Assembly: GCA_023666705.1 (NCBI GenBank) | Contig: JAMPBO010000001.1 | Span: 124,001 to 188,000 of the forward strand | Length of the DNA: 64,000 nucleotides | Direction of reading: 5' to 3' | DNA from: Bacteroides sp. | GTDB lineage: Bacteria > Bacillota > Clostridia > Lachnospirales > Lachnospiraceae | Part shown: positions 43,304 to 53,189 of the stretch, piece after piece | Layout: every line of letters starts with the position of its first letter | Numbering within the stretch: the first letter of the stretch is position 1 | The notes under the pieces: generated by a model | What the model was told of the DNA's origin: nothing | Databases searched by the model: none | What the model saw: only the letters and a program-made list of their open reading frames with translations | Made by a program: the position numbers and the translations under genes

Positions 43304-45001
43304 TTAAAGCTTGAAAATATCCATGCTCTTGTCAAGCTCCTGTGCAATTTCCTTTAATGCAGTTGATTTACTGGAAATATCTTCAACAATGGAGGAAACC
43401 TCACATACAGATGCGGATGTCTCCTCTGCGCTTGCAGCATTTTCCTCTGCAATAGCAGTAAGATTTTGCACAACATCCACAACATTGACTCTTGCCTCAT
43501 CCAGCATTTCCGTCTTCACGGAAATACGGTTAATGCCATCAATGGAGTATCCCACACCCTCATTAATCTGGTCAAATGCCATGTCAGTCTGCTCTACCTG
43601 CTCACTCTGTGCACGGATAATTTCCTTTACATCATACATGGTTTCTACTGCTTTTTCTGAATCAGAGAGAAGCATCTGAATAATATCCTCAATCTGTCTT
43701 GCAGACTCATTTGACTGCTCCGCCAGCTTCTGTATTTCAGCAGCAACCACTGCAAAGCCTCTGCCCTGTTCCCCTGCACGTGCTGCCTCGATGGACGCAT
43801 TCAGTGAAAGAAGATTTGTCTCCTCTGCAATTGAAGTAATAAGCTTTGTTGCCTCGCTTATTCTAAGAGCAGACTCATTTGTAGTATTGGTCTGGTTTGC
43901 AATTACGTCAATGTACTCTTCTGCCTTCTTGTTGACATCATTGAGACGTGCAAGAATATTCTTTGCGTAATCTGTAGATTCCTTCATGCCCTCTGCGTAC
44001 TTAAGAAGCTTATTTACCTCGTCGTTGGTCTCATGTACCATATTACCCATAACCATGACATTTTCCGTTGCCTTCTGGGTTTCCTCCGCCTGCGACGAAG
44101 CTCCCTGTGCAATGTCATTTACGGCACTTTCAACCTGCTCCATTGTAGTCGAAGTTTCGTTTGCATCAGAATTAAGTGCATCAGCAGCACTCATGACATT
44201 TTCACTTTTTGTCTTGATATCACCGACAACCGTCTGCATTTCTTCCAAAAGCTTAGAAAGTGCCCTGCTCATTCTTCCACTCTCATCATGGCGTTCATTT
44301 AATCTTTGCTGTTCACTGTCCATGGTAAGGTCCATGGTAGATGCCTTGACCGTAAATCTTGAAATTTCATTGATAGGCTTAAATATAAGTGCTGCAAAAA
44401 GGCTGCCAACACCAATTCCAAAAAATACTACAAGAAGAAGTCTCAACAGACCACTCCTCGATATATCCTTAATTTGACCTAACAGCTCGTCCTCATCAGC
44501 CGTACAGACAAGTATGTACTGTTGTTCCTCATTTACATATACTCCCGCATATTTTTGGGCACCCTTAAACTCATAGCTGATAACGGAATTTTGAACCTTC
44601 TTGCCTGCACTGATATCTGCAACCGTCTGCTTCACAGCCGCATTTTCAACCGGCTGACCAATTTTATCTGCTGTAGGATGATAAAGCATGGTTCCATCAG
44701 GAGAGACAACATATATATAGCTGCTTGATACTCCCTGCAAGCCCTTACCTGCCACAATACTTTCCAGTGTCTCAGAAGATAATGCCTGCTCTAAACCGAC
44801 AAATCCGATTTCAGCATCCACACTCTTTCCATAGGAAATTGCCAAATCCTGAATATAATTCTGGTTTACTTCCTTAATTGATTTTTTTACGTTTACATTG
44901 AATGTGAAATACATCACAAGTCCCGAAACCAAAATCAATAGAACCTGTGCCAATGTAATTTTGGTTCTGGTTGAACCAATAACATTAATTTTGTCATCCA
45001 T
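43304..45001 (-). CDS. Methyl-accepting chemotaxis protein with Cache sensor
   Basis: 565 residues from the ATG at 45001 (AAGGAG nine bases upstream). Helix 1 (about 14-34), an extracellular Cache domain (about 40-180, [24 protein letters not shown]), helix 2 (about 185-205), HAMP (about 206-260) and a cytoplasmic signalling rod with the hairpin tip [33 protein letters not shown]. It predicts a motile or at least chemosensory cell. The ligand is unknown; Cache domains bind amino or organic acids in many relatives. It has its own promoter and terminator. Confidence 0.95.
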   Translation of the reverse strand: MDDKINVIGSTRTKITLAQVLLILVSGLVMYFTFNVNVKKSIKEVNQNYIQDLAISYGKSVDAEIGFVGLEQALSSETLESIVAGKGLQGVSSSYIYVVSPDGTMLYHPTADKIGQPVENAAVKQTVADISAGKKVQNSVISYEFKGAQKYAGVYVNEEQQYILVCTADEDELLGQIKDISRSGLLRLLLVVFFGIGVGSLFAALIFKPINEISRFTVKASTMDLTMDSEQQRLNERHDESGRMSRALSKLLEEMQTVVGDIKTKSENVMSAADALNSDANETSTTMEQVESAVNDIAQGASSQAEETQKATENVMVMGNMVHETNDEVNKLLKYAEGMKESTDYAKNILARLNDVNKKAEEYIDVIANQTNTTNESALRISEATKLITSIAEETNLLSLNASIEAARAGEQGRGFAVVAAEIQKLAEQSNESARQIEDIIQMLLSDSEKAVETMYDVKEIIRAQSEQVEQTDMAFDQINEGVGYSIDGINRISVKTEMLDEARVNVVDVVQNLTAIAEENAASAEETSASVCEVSSIVEDISSKSTALKEIAQELDKSMDIFKL

Positions 45002-45051
45002 GCGTAATGTCTCCTTCATGTTAAAATTTTGCTGTCAAAAATAACAATTTA

Positions 45052-45080
45052 ATTTTACCAAATCACGCCCTGATTTTCAA
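45052..45080 (-). promoter_or_regulatory. Promoter for the chemoreceptor gene
   Basis: Minus-strand -35 TTGAAA (45075-45080), 17-base spacer, -10 TAAAAT (45052-45057). No flagellar sigma-28 type motif (TAAA ... GCCGATAA) was seen here. Confidence 0.75.
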
Positions 45081-45150
45081 TATAAATCTTAGCTTTTGTG
45101 TGTTCCTTCTACGTACTGTAACAAATCGCAGGACATTCCTGTTTTGCTGC

Positions 45151-46200
45151 TTAATGCTTACAGCCGTGCTCGTTACATTTGTACTGCATATCAGGGTCTG
45201 TCGGGTCCCACGTATGCCAGCTTTTCAGCTTCTTTACCGTCGGCTTTGGAAATGGTCCGTTTTTATTGCTGCTCATTATAGTTACCTTCGTACCTAAGGA
45301 GCAGTTGTCATATATCCATTTCGCATCCCCTGCCTGTAATCTGATACATCCATGGGAACAGGTCGTACCCAGCTTGTTATACTCAGCCACGTCAAGGGAG
45401 TTGTTATTGTTCCACGAATTGTAACACTCCGAATGAAACAGATAATTTCCCTGTATCTGCGTACACCACTGCCCCCAGCATGGTCCTACAAGCCCAAGCC
45501 ATCTGTATTTGTATGGGGTGTAAAATACACCGTTTGGCGTGCTGTCCCCCGTGGAGCACACAAATGTTTTTACAGGGATTGTATATCCCTTGTTTCCATC
45601 CTTTGCATATATGGTAACGGTATTATTCTTCTTGTTGACCTCAATGTTATACGAGCTTCTCTTTCCAAGCACCGCATCCACATCATTGAGTCTTTTCCCG
45701 TTTTTTCCGAAGTAATATTTGTAACCTCTTGCATATGCCCATCTGTTTTTGTACATAACACCTGTCTTGCTGAAATAATAATAATCATCGCCTATTTTTA
45801 AATATCCGACTGCAAGCGTGCCGTTTTTCCTGACGTAATACCGTTTGTTATTTAATGTTTTAAAGCCCGGCTTTGTGCATAAAATACCCGACTTACTGAA
45901 CAAATACAATTTTCCTTTTATTTTATAGGCACAATTTTTAACCGGTATTCCGTCTGCCTTATAATAGTATTTTCTCCCGCTTTTTGCAGTATACCAGCCC
46001 TTGCGTTTTACTTTCTTTGCCGCCTTCACCGTTTTGGCAGGCTCCACCACCTTTGCAGTTTCTACCGTTTTTATCTCTTGCTGCTTCTCCCTTTTTTCGA
46101 TTGCAGCGTCGGCATCTGCATTGGTAAATCCCAATATAAAAATAACGCTGCTTAACAGCATTCCACTTACTATAATTATTTTCTTCATTGTATTTTTCAT
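45151..46200 (-). CDS. Secreted L,D-transpeptidase with cell-wall-binding repeats
   Basis: 349 residues from the ATG at 46200. Signal peptide (about 1-26), a basic linker, then about five choline-binding/glucan-binding type repeats (GRKYYYKADGIPVKN, GKLYLFSKSG, NKRYYVRKNG, DDYYYFSKTG, GYKYYFGKNG; residues 60-165), then a YkuD domain (about 180-310) with the catalytic cysteine in CSHGCIRLQAG and His in LFHSECYN. A histidine/cysteine-rich tail (CNEHGCKH) ends it. YkuD enzymes cross-link peptidoglycan at L-meso-diaminopimelate or attach proteins. The start has GGGGG about 6 bases upstream. The leader is unusually structured. Confidence 0.92.
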   Translation of the reverse strand: MKNTMKKIIIVSGMLLSSVIFILGFTNADADAAIEKREKQQEIKTVETAKVVEPAKTVKAAKKVKRKGWYTAKSGRKYYYKADGIPVKNCAYKIKGKLYLFSKSGILCTKPGFKTLNNKRYYVRKNGTLAVGYLKIGDDYYYFSKTGVMYKNRWAYARGYKYYFGKNGKRLNDVDAVLGKRSSYNIEVNKKNNTVTIYAKDGNKGYTIPVKTFVCSTGDSTPNGVFYTPYKYRWLGLVGPCWGQWCTQIQGNYLFHSECYNSWNNNNSLDVAEYNKLGTTCSHGCIRLQAGDAKWIYDNCSLGTKVTIMSSNKNGPFPKPTVKKLKSWHTWDPTDPDMQYKCNEHGCKH

Positions 46201-46224
46201 ATTGGTTACCCCCATAGTGAACAT

Positions 46225-46261
46225 CAGCCCATTCCAAATTTGCTTTCAGCAAATGGGGCTG
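46225..46261 (-). promoter_or_regulatory. Leader hairpin upstream of the L,D-transpeptidase
   Basis: Minus-strand outer stem CAGCCC / GGGCTG encloses CCATTTGCT-gaa-AGCAAATTTGG, giving a long near-continuous hairpin that ends about 25 bases before the start codon. There is no T tail, so it is not a terminator on this strand. Function unknown. Confidence 0.6.
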
Positions 46262-46270
46262 ACGCTTCAT

Positions 46271-46295
46271 GTCAAGTTTTCATAGAAAACTTGAC
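46271..46295. promoter_or_regulatory. Perfect 25-bp inverted repeat
   Basis: Arms GTCAAGTTTTC and GAAAACTTGAC with a 3-base centre. It may be an operator or an RNA hairpin in the L,D-transpeptidase leader. No T tail follows on either strand. Confidence 0.6.
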
Positions 46296-46307
46296 ACAAC
46301 CAGTGAC

Positions 46308-46338
46308 AAAAAGGGGACATCGATTCAATCATGTCCCC
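46308..46338 (-). terminator. Intrinsic terminator between ilvC and the L,D-transpeptidase
   Basis: Minus-strand stem GGGGACAT ... ATGTCCCC with a short inner pairing, followed by five T residues. It closes metH-ilvN-ilvC, but may also act as an attenuator for the promoter-like elements at 46385-46431. Confidence 0.85.
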
Positions 46339-46384
46339 AATATCCTTTGATGTTTATAAAGCTATGATATCCTGTATTATAATT

Positions 46385-46431
46385 ATTATACCATGATTTA
46401 ACTTTGCTTTATCATAGTCCGCATAATTATA
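46385..46431 (-). promoter_or_regulatory. Two tandem extended -10 promoter-like elements
   Basis: ATGGTATAAT occurs twice on the minus strand, with TATAAT at 46426-46431 and 46385-46390. Each has the TGn of an extended -10 but only a weak -35. They lie between the ilvC stop and the terminator, so a transcript from here would be about 75 bases if terminated, or would read into the L,D-transpeptidase. Confidence 0.55.
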
Positions 46432-46466
46432 CCATATCAATCTATATGATTAACCGTTGTATAGTT

Positions 46467-47519
<1,053 letters not shown>

Positions 47520-47527
47520 TTATAGTT

Positions 47528-47545
47528 ATTACTTTCGAAAGTAAT
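47528..47545. promoter_or_regulatory. Perfect 18-bp palindrome between ilvN and ilvC
   Basis: ATTACTTTCGAAAGTAAT, 36 bases before the ilvC start. As RNA it gives a 7-bp stem with a TCGA loop; as DNA it looks like an operator. No T tail follows. Confidence 0.55.
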
Positions 47546-47567
47546 GACATCATATATAGCGGACGAC

Positions 47568-48053
47568 TTATTCACCGTTTCCTCTTGTAAGTCCCGTAAG
47601 TCCCGTACGAACCATCTCCTCAATCTGAAATCCGTCCAACAGTGAAATAAATGCTTCGATTTTATTTACATTTCCGGTTATCTCAATCATAACGGAATCT
47701 GAAGACACATCAACAACATTTGCCCTGAACACGTTTGTCAGTGAAATAATCTGCTGTCTCTCATCCAGAGAAGCCTTTATCTTTACAAGAAGAAGCTCAC
47801 GGCATACGGATGCTCCGTCCTTAAGCTCCTTAATCGCTATCACATCCTCCAGCTTAAGAAGCTGCTTTTGAATTTGACTAAGAATTCTGTCATCACCGCT
47901 GACCGCAACAGTCATACGTGAGTACACCGGATCCTCAGTCACACCCACTGATAAACTGTCAATATTATATCCTCTGCGGCTAAACATACCGGATACTCTG
48001 CTCAAAACACCTGAAGTGTTGTCAACTAACAATGATAATACCATCTTCCTCAT
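47568..48053 (-). CDS. ilvN: Acetolactate synthase small (regulatory) subunit
   Basis: Regulatory subunit that gives valine feedback to acetolactate synthase. 161 residues from the ATG at 48053: N-terminal ACT domain (LSLLVDNTSGVLSRVSGMFSRRGYNIDSLSVG) and the C-terminal domain (RELLLVKIKASLDERQQIISL). A longer ORF of 176 residues lacks a suitable site. The catalytic subunit ilvB is not in the window, so it must be encoded elsewhere. The gene lies between metH (51 bases upstream) and ilvC. Confidence 0.96.
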   Translation of the reverse strand: MRKMVLSLLVDNTSGVLSRVSGMFSRRGYNIDSLSVGVTEDPVYSRMTVAVSGDDRILSQIQKQLLKLEDVIAIKELKDGASVCRELLLVKIKASLDERQQIISLTNVFRANVVDVSSDSVMIEITGNVNKIEAFISLLDGFQIEEMVRTGLTGLTRGNGE

Positions 48054-48104
48054 ATTTATGTATCCACCTTTCGTCCTATTAGACCTTATTTTAACCATTT
48101 CGTT

Positions 48105-50525
48105 TTAGTCTGTCAATAGTCTCTCGACTACCTTCACCGCTTCATTGGCATCCTTGGAATATCCATGTGCCCCTATTTCGTCAGCAAAATTTTGTGAAAC
48201 GACAGCTCCGCCAATCATTACCTTATATGGCAATTTTTCCTTTTTGACCCTATCACAGACTTCCTTCATTCGCATCATCGTTGTTGTCATCAGTGCTGAC
48301 AAACCTATAATTTGTGCATGATGCTCCTTTGCCGCAGCAAATATAACATCCGCAGGAACATCCTTGCCAAGGTCAACAACATTGTAGCCATAATTTTTCA
48401 GCATGAGAATCACAAGATTTTTTCCTATGTCGTGGATATCTCCCTCCACGGTTGCCATGACAACCGTTCCCCTTGCCTTCTTTTTCTTCTGGGAAAGCAG
48501 CGGGGTCAGGTATTCCACCGCCATATCCATAACCGTTGCACCTGCAATCAGCTGCGGAAGAAAATAAACCTTTTTCTCAAATAATTCGCCCACCTTGTTA
48601 ATTGCAGGAACAAGCTCTTTATCTATGATACCCTGTGGCTTTTCGCCGGAAGCAATTGCATCCTTTAAATCGTCTATGATTGACGACTTATTTCCCTTCA
48701 CCACATCTACAAATATTTTGCTGCCCTCTATACTGCCCTTACCGCCTGTAGGCTCATCCTTTCCCCGTTCCACAACCGACATCGGAATGACCTTTTCCAC
48801 ATAATGAATGTCTGCGTCCTTTTTACCCAAAAGCATATCTGTTGCATAAATTGCATTTACAAGGGATGACTGCTCAGGATTACAGATTGCCATGGTAAGA
48901 CCCTTTGAGATTGCCATGGTAAGGAACGCCGTATTTACATTTATTCTCTCCGGAAGTCCGAATGAAATATTGGACAAGCCGCATACCGTCGGCAAACCAA
49001 GCTCATTTTTACAATAATCAATGGTATCCATCACAAGAAACGCTGCTCTTTTGTCTGTTGCAACGGTGGCAACCAGTCCATCCACAATCAGGCTGTCTCT
49101 TGAAACACCCTCCTCCTCGGCAACTGCAATCAGCTTATTGATAATGTCCTTTCTCTCTGCAAGGGTTTCGGGTATTCCCTCATCTGAAAGCGGAAGTAAA
49201 ATACACATGGCACCATATTTTGCAGCAATCTTCATAAGGGGGCGGCACTTTTTTTCCTCATATGATATGGAATTTATAATCGCCCGTCCCGGATAAAGCC
49301 GCAATGCTGCCTCTATCACATGAATATGGCTGGAGTCAATACAAAGTGGTCTGTCGGTAACAGATATCACCTGCTTGATTGCCTCCTGCATCATTTCGCA
49401 TTCATCGATTCCGTTTACACCCATATTGACATCGAGAATATCAGCTCCACAGGCAGTCTGTGCTTCGGCAAACTGGACTGCCTTGTCAAGCTTTCCCTGT
49501 CTTAATTCCTCCTGAAAGGCACGCTTACCCGTAGGATTTATTCTTTCACCAATAATCAAAAACCGTGAATTGATGTCAATTGGAACGGCAAGCCCCTCAC
49601 TGGCAACCGCCCTTGGAAAAAACGGTTCATCATCCGCATATATTCCATTCTTAACCCGCTTCTTCAATGCTTCTATATGTTTTGGCTTCGTTCCGCAGCA
49701 TCCGCCTATGATGCTGACCCCTGCATCAACTAAATTTACCCCATGCCCAGCAAACTCATCAGGCGTCATTGTATATTTTGTGACACCGTCAATCAGCTGT
49801 GGCATACCATTGTTTGGCTTTGCAAAAACGGGAACCTTGGCATACAGCATCATTTTTTCAACTAAGCCACGCATTTCCGCCGGTCCAGTTGAGCAATTAA
49901 GACCAACCGCATCGGCACCCAGGGACTGGAGTACCACAACAGCCGCCTCAGGGGTTGTCCCAAACAACGTTTTTCCGTCCTCATTAAAGGTCATGCTCAC
50001 CATAACAGGAAGGTCGCAGGTTTCCTTTATGGCTATCAGTGCTGCCCTTGCCTCGGCAAGACTCATCATCGTCTCAACGATAAACAAATCCACGCCTGCA
50101 TCAAATAAAATTTTCGCCTGCTCCTTATATACATCAATCAACTCCTCAAGAGGCATATCTCCAACCGGCTCAAGCTGCCTGCCTGTCATTGTAAGATCTC
50201 CCGCAACATATGCCCGGTAGCCCTCCTCGGCAACTGCCCTTTTTGAAAGGGCAACAAGTCCCTGATTAATGGAAACAATGTCTTTCTCCAAGCCGTACTC
50301 GGCAAGCTTGATTCTGTTAGCCGTAAATGTTGGTGCAAGCAATATACTGCTTCCTGCTTTTATATATTCCCTTTGAAGCTTAATCAGCTCCTTCGGATGA
50401 TCCAATATCCATTTTTCAGGACATACCCCTACCGGCATTCCTGCATCAATTAGATTACTGCCCGTAGCACCATCCAGAAAAATAAATTTTTGGTCGATTA
50501 ATTTGCGAAATAATTCTTTATTCAT
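48105..50525 (-). CDS. metH: Cobalamin-dependent methionine synthase, short form lacking the activation domain
   Basis: Transfers methyl from methyltetrahydrofolate through cobalamin to homocysteine. 806 residues: homocysteine-binding barrel (1-290) with zinc ligands in VGLNCSTGP and IGGCCGT, pterin-binding barrel (about 320-575, FLIIGERINPTGKRAF and DILDVNMGVNG), helical cap (about 590-685) and B12-binding domain (about 685-806) with the cobalamin histidine in EGDIHDIGKNLV. The AdoMet-binding reactivation domain, about 300 residues in the full-length enzyme, is missing, so a separate reactivator is needed. AGGAG precedes the ATG. The gene follows an L,D-transpeptidase by 21 bases. Confidence 0.95.
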   Translation of the reverse strand: MNKELFRKLIDQKFIFLDGATGSNLIDAGMPVGVCPEKWILDHPKELIKLQREYIKAGSSILLAPTFTANRIKLAEYGLEKDIVSINQGLVALSKRAVAEEGYRAYVAGDLTMTGRQLEPVGDMPLEELIDVYKEQAKILFDAGVDLFIVETMMSLAEARAALIAIKETCDLPVMVSMTFNEDGKTLFGTTPEAAVVVLQSLGADAVGLNCSTGPAEMRGLVEKMMLYAKVPVFAKPNNGMPQLIDGVTKYTMTPDEFAGHGVNLVDAGVSIIGGCCGTKPKHIEALKKRVKNGIYADDEPFFPRAVASEGLAVPIDINSRFLIIGERINPTGKRAFQEELRQGKLDKAVQFAEAQTACGADILDVNMGVNGIDECEMMQEAIKQVISVTDRPLCIDSSHIHVIEAALRLYPGRAIINSISYEEKKCRPLMKIAAKYGAMCILLPLSDEGIPETLAERKDIINKLIAVAEEEGVSRDSLIVDGLVATVATDKRAAFLVMDTIDYCKNELGLPTVCGLSNISFGLPERINVNTAFLTMAISKGLTMAICNPEQSSLVNAIYATDMLLGKKDADIHYVEKVIPMSVVERGKDEPTGGKGSIEGSKIFVDVVKGNKSSIIDDLKDAIASGEKPQGIIDKELVPAINKVGELFEKKVYFLPQLIAGATVMDMAVEYLTPLLSQKKKKARGTVVMATVEGDIHDIGKNLVILMLKNYGYNVVDLGKDVPADVIFAAAKEHHAQIIGLSALMTTTMMRMKEVCDRVKKEKLPYKVMIGGAVVSQNFADEIGAHGYSKDANEAVKVVERLLTD

Positions 50526-50546
50526 ATGTGCTCCTGTTTCTTTCTA

Positions 50547-52130
50547 TTAGTAATGTGGAACCTCGTCAAGCCAGTAGCAAAGCACGGGCATACCGGGATC
50601 TGCAATTTCATACACCTGTGCCGCAAATGAAATCGGAAGATTGATACATCCATGGGAGCCGTTATTTACATATATGGTTCCGCCGAACTCACTTCTCCAT
50701 GTTGCATCATGGATTCCGATTCCACCGTTAAAGCCCATCCAATAAGTTACCGGAGTTGCATAATTTTCACCTCTTAAAATAACCTTATATGCCTTGTTGT
50801 CCATGGCAAACAGACCGCCCGGCGTCTTGTAATGATTCGGATTGTTCAACCATCCGCTCACGATATCATTATCCAAAACAAGCTTACCACCCACGTAATA
50901 GTATAAATGCTGGTTTGTCAGGTCTATCTCAATATATGTACCTCCGATGTCATTCATTTCACCCATTGCATATCCTGTCCGTTCACAGGCAGGCTCCTTG
51001 ATAAAGCTTTTCTTTTTACAGATCAGCTCATAAAGCTCCTCTGCTTCCTTCTCTTCATCAATGACCCAGCCATAGTATTGACCGTATATACCGATTATCT
51101 CACCGTCATGGGTCTTGAATTTCCGTTCCGTATCGCTGGTGGTATATTGTTTGGCAAATTTGGCAGCATATGCGTTTACCTTATCCTTTGAAATTTTAAG
51201 CTCACCACGGCTGTCAATATACGCCATTCCGGCAAGCTCCTCCTTCGGTATGGAAACCTTATAGCCCTTAAAGTCGTATACTGCATCTATGGAAAGGAAA
51301 TCCTCCGCCTCCTGATAGCCCTTTAAAATCTCCTCGGAGTCTTCCTGCACCTTCGCTTCAATATAACAACCTGCCTCGGCAATATTTACGGAAGGAACTC
51401 CATCATTTAATGCCCCTTTCACAGTGCTTAGCACCTGTTCCGTATCAAGTTCAGTTCCCGTCTCATCCGGAACAATCACTGCAGTTCCCGATGAAATATC
51501 AACCACTGCATCTGTTGATTTCTCCATATTTTGTGTCTGAAGCTGGTCATAGGACATAACAAGCTCACTCAATTTCTTTTCATCATAGTATGCTTTATAT
51601 TTTACGTCATATACATACTTGCTGCCAAAATGCATAAACCATAAATATGGCTTTTGTCTTTGCTTGATATCCTGAATCGTCTCTGACAATGAGAGGGAAA
51701 GTCCTCCGTCGCCAACCTTAATCGTCTGCGTCCCATTTGAAAAATCGAGCTGAAGTGTGTACTCATTCATCTCTTTTTTTAAAAGAGCTTCTGCATCCGC
51801 AAGCTTTTTTCCTGACACATCTACTCCATTTATAATTGTATTTTCATAAAAGAACATGCTGCTGATAAAAAAACCTGCCAAATATACAATTATCAAAGCC
51901 GATACAACCGAGATTGTCACAATCCTTGTGACCTTCTTCTTTTTCTTATATACGGCAACCGCAGGGTCAACAAACGGCACTGTTGCTTCCATTGTGGCAG
52001 CCGTTTCATCGGTATGCTCCTTATCTGCTGTTTTGCCGCTATCTGCTACCTTATCCTTTTGGGTATCCCCACGATTCAATTTATTTTTGTTTGTTGTTTT
52101 ATCTTGGGATTTTTTCTTTTTCTCTTTCAT
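50547..52130 (-). CDS. Membrane-anchored L,D-transpeptidase with PG-binding-4 domains
   Basis: 527 residues. A highly charged Lys/Thr/Asp cytoplasmic N-terminus (1-65), one transmembrane helix (about 68-95), two PG_binding_4-like domains (about 100-375, NGVDVSGKKLADAEALLKKEM is the start of the first) and a C-terminal YkuD domain (about 390-520) with GIHDATWRSEFG and the catalytic cysteine in NGSHGCINLP. It should introduce 3-3 cross-links in peptidoglycan at the outer face. Good AGGAGCG-type site before the ATG. It heads the transcript that goes on to metH-ilvN-ilvC. Confidence 0.93.
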   Translation of the reverse strand: MKEKKKKSQDKTTNKNKLNRGDTQKDKVADSGKTADKEHTDETAATMEATVPFVDPAVAVYKKKKKVTRIVTISVVSALIIVYLAGFFISSMFFYENTIINGVDVSGKKLADAEALLKKEMNEYTLQLDFSNGTQTIKVGDGGLSLSLSETIQDIKQRQKPYLWFMHFGSKYVYDVKYKAYYDEKKLSELVMSYDQLQTQNMEKSTDAVVDISSGTAVIVPDETGTELDTEQVLSTVKGALNDGVPSVNIAEAGCYIEAKVQEDSEEILKGYQEAEDFLSIDAVYDFKGYKVSIPKEELAGMAYIDSRGELKISKDKVNAYAAKFAKQYTTSDTERKFKTHDGEIIGIYGQYYGWVIDEEKEAEELYELICKKKSFIKEPACERTGYAMGEMNDIGGTYIEIDLTNQHLYYYVGGKLVLDNDIVSGWLNNPNHYKTPGGLFAMDNKAYKVILRGENYATPVTYWMGFNGGIGIHDATWRSEFGGTIYVNNGSHGCINLPISFAAQVYEIADPGMPVLCYWLDEVPHY

Positions 52131-52263
52131 ATTCCGCTCCTATGTCCATTAATGTAAGCCCATTTACTTAGCTGACCATTCAAGAACAAATCTGTTTCAT
52201 AAACGAAATCTGTCTTTGTCAAACGGACTGACGATGCATGTAATGTTTTACCCATGCCATACT

Positions 52264-52292
52264 ATATTATATTAAATATGCTTTTTTTTCAA
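52264..52292 (-). promoter_or_regulatory. Promoter for the L,D-transpeptidase/metH run
   Basis: Minus-strand -35 TTGAAA (52287-52292), 17-base spacer, -10 TAATAT (52264-52269). The leader to the start codon is about 125 bases and contains two AAATCTGT-like repeats, with no riboswitch that I recognise. Confidence 0.75.
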
Positions 52293-52322
52293 CATAAACA
52301 GCAAAATAATCTACGAATTAAT

Positions 52323-53174
52323 TTATGGATTAATATTTAAAATAACAAGCTCAGGAATATTGTTTACCCGTACCATGACAGAATGACCTCCCACACCGCT
52401 TGTCACTATCATTTTCGTTGTACCATCCTCATATATTCCGTAGTCATATTCCGGAAAAATATTTGGCTTTGGAGAAATTACTCCGCCCAAAACAGGCAGC
52501 CGTAACAATCCTCCGTGATTGTGTCCCGACAAAATAACATCAGACTGCCACTTTACATATACCGGAAAAAAATCAGGATTATGGGCGATAAGCACGGTAT
52601 ATGCCGATTTGTCATTTTCTCCTGCAAGCACATTCATTTCCTCAAAATCAAGCTTATCCTTCCTGAATTTTCCGTAATATTTTATAGGTATGTCAAGCCC
52701 GCATATATGAATGTGGCTTCCCCTTATGTTTAAGCGTTCTGTTTTGTTCCTCAAAAGTGTTACTTTGTCATTCAGCCCTGACACATACTGCTCCCACAAC
52801 GCTGCAAGCTCCGTGTCCTCCTCCAGCTCCCTCTCATGGTTTCCCATTCCGTAATATACATCCGCAATTTCCGACAGACGGTTTATAAACCCTGACATAC
52901 GATACATGTCCTGTTCTCTTTTTGCACTGCACACGATCATATCCCCCGCAAGAAGAATAGCATCCGGCTTCTCATCCGCAAGCGTGCGAAGGATTTTGTC
53001 CCCATTTGCAAAGCAGCAATGCATATCCGCAATACATGCAAACTTAACAGGGTCCGAAAGCTTTCCCTCCGACCCGGTTTCATAGCGTGTCACCTTTAAT
53101 TTTCTGCATTCAAAAAAGCTGATTACATAAACTGCAATTACAGCCAATATGAAAATACAAACTACATATCCCAC
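52323..53174 (-). CDS. Membrane-anchored calcineurin-like metallophosphoesterase
   Basis: 283 residues with one N-terminal helix (about 2-20), then a metallophosphoesterase domain showing all metal motifs: IADMHCC, LLAGDMIV, GMGNHERE, LIAHNPDFFP and SGHNHGGLLRLP. It resembles the YkuE/YaeI group that acts on lipid or nucleotide phosphates; the real substrate is not known. GTG start with GGGGTGG upstream. It begins 15 bases after the ABC ATPase gene of the thiamine module and so is likely part of that TPP-controlled transcript. Confidence 0.88.
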   Translation of the reverse strand: MGYVVCIFILAVIAVYVISFFECRKLKVTRYETGSEGKLSDPVKFACIADMHCCFANGDKILRTLADEKPDAILLAGDMIVCSAKREQDMYRMSGFINRLSEIADVYYGMGNHERELEEDTELAALWEQYVSGLNDKVTLLRNKTERLNIRGSHIHICGLDIPIKYYGKFRKDKLDFEEMNVLAGENDKSAYTVLIAHNPDFFPVYVKWQSDVILSGHNHGGLLRLPVLGGVISPKPNIFPEYDYGIYEDGTTKMIVTSGVGGHSVMVRVNNIPELVILNINP

Positions 53175-53189
53175 AGTTCCACCCCTTAA

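Noticed and set aside
45959-46270. 103-codon minus-strand frame over the L,D-transpeptidase start and leader
   Set aside because: It overlaps the signal peptide of a clear gene in another frame, and its upstream half is the hairpin leader.
49570-50220. 216-codon plus-strand open frame opposite metH
   Set aside because: Shadow of the homocysteine-binding domain; no family resemblance.
52131-52322. Possible riboswitch or T-box before the L,D-transpeptidase/metH run
   Set aside because: A promoter and AAATCTGT repeats are visible, but no T-box motif, SAM-box or cobalamin-box core could be found.
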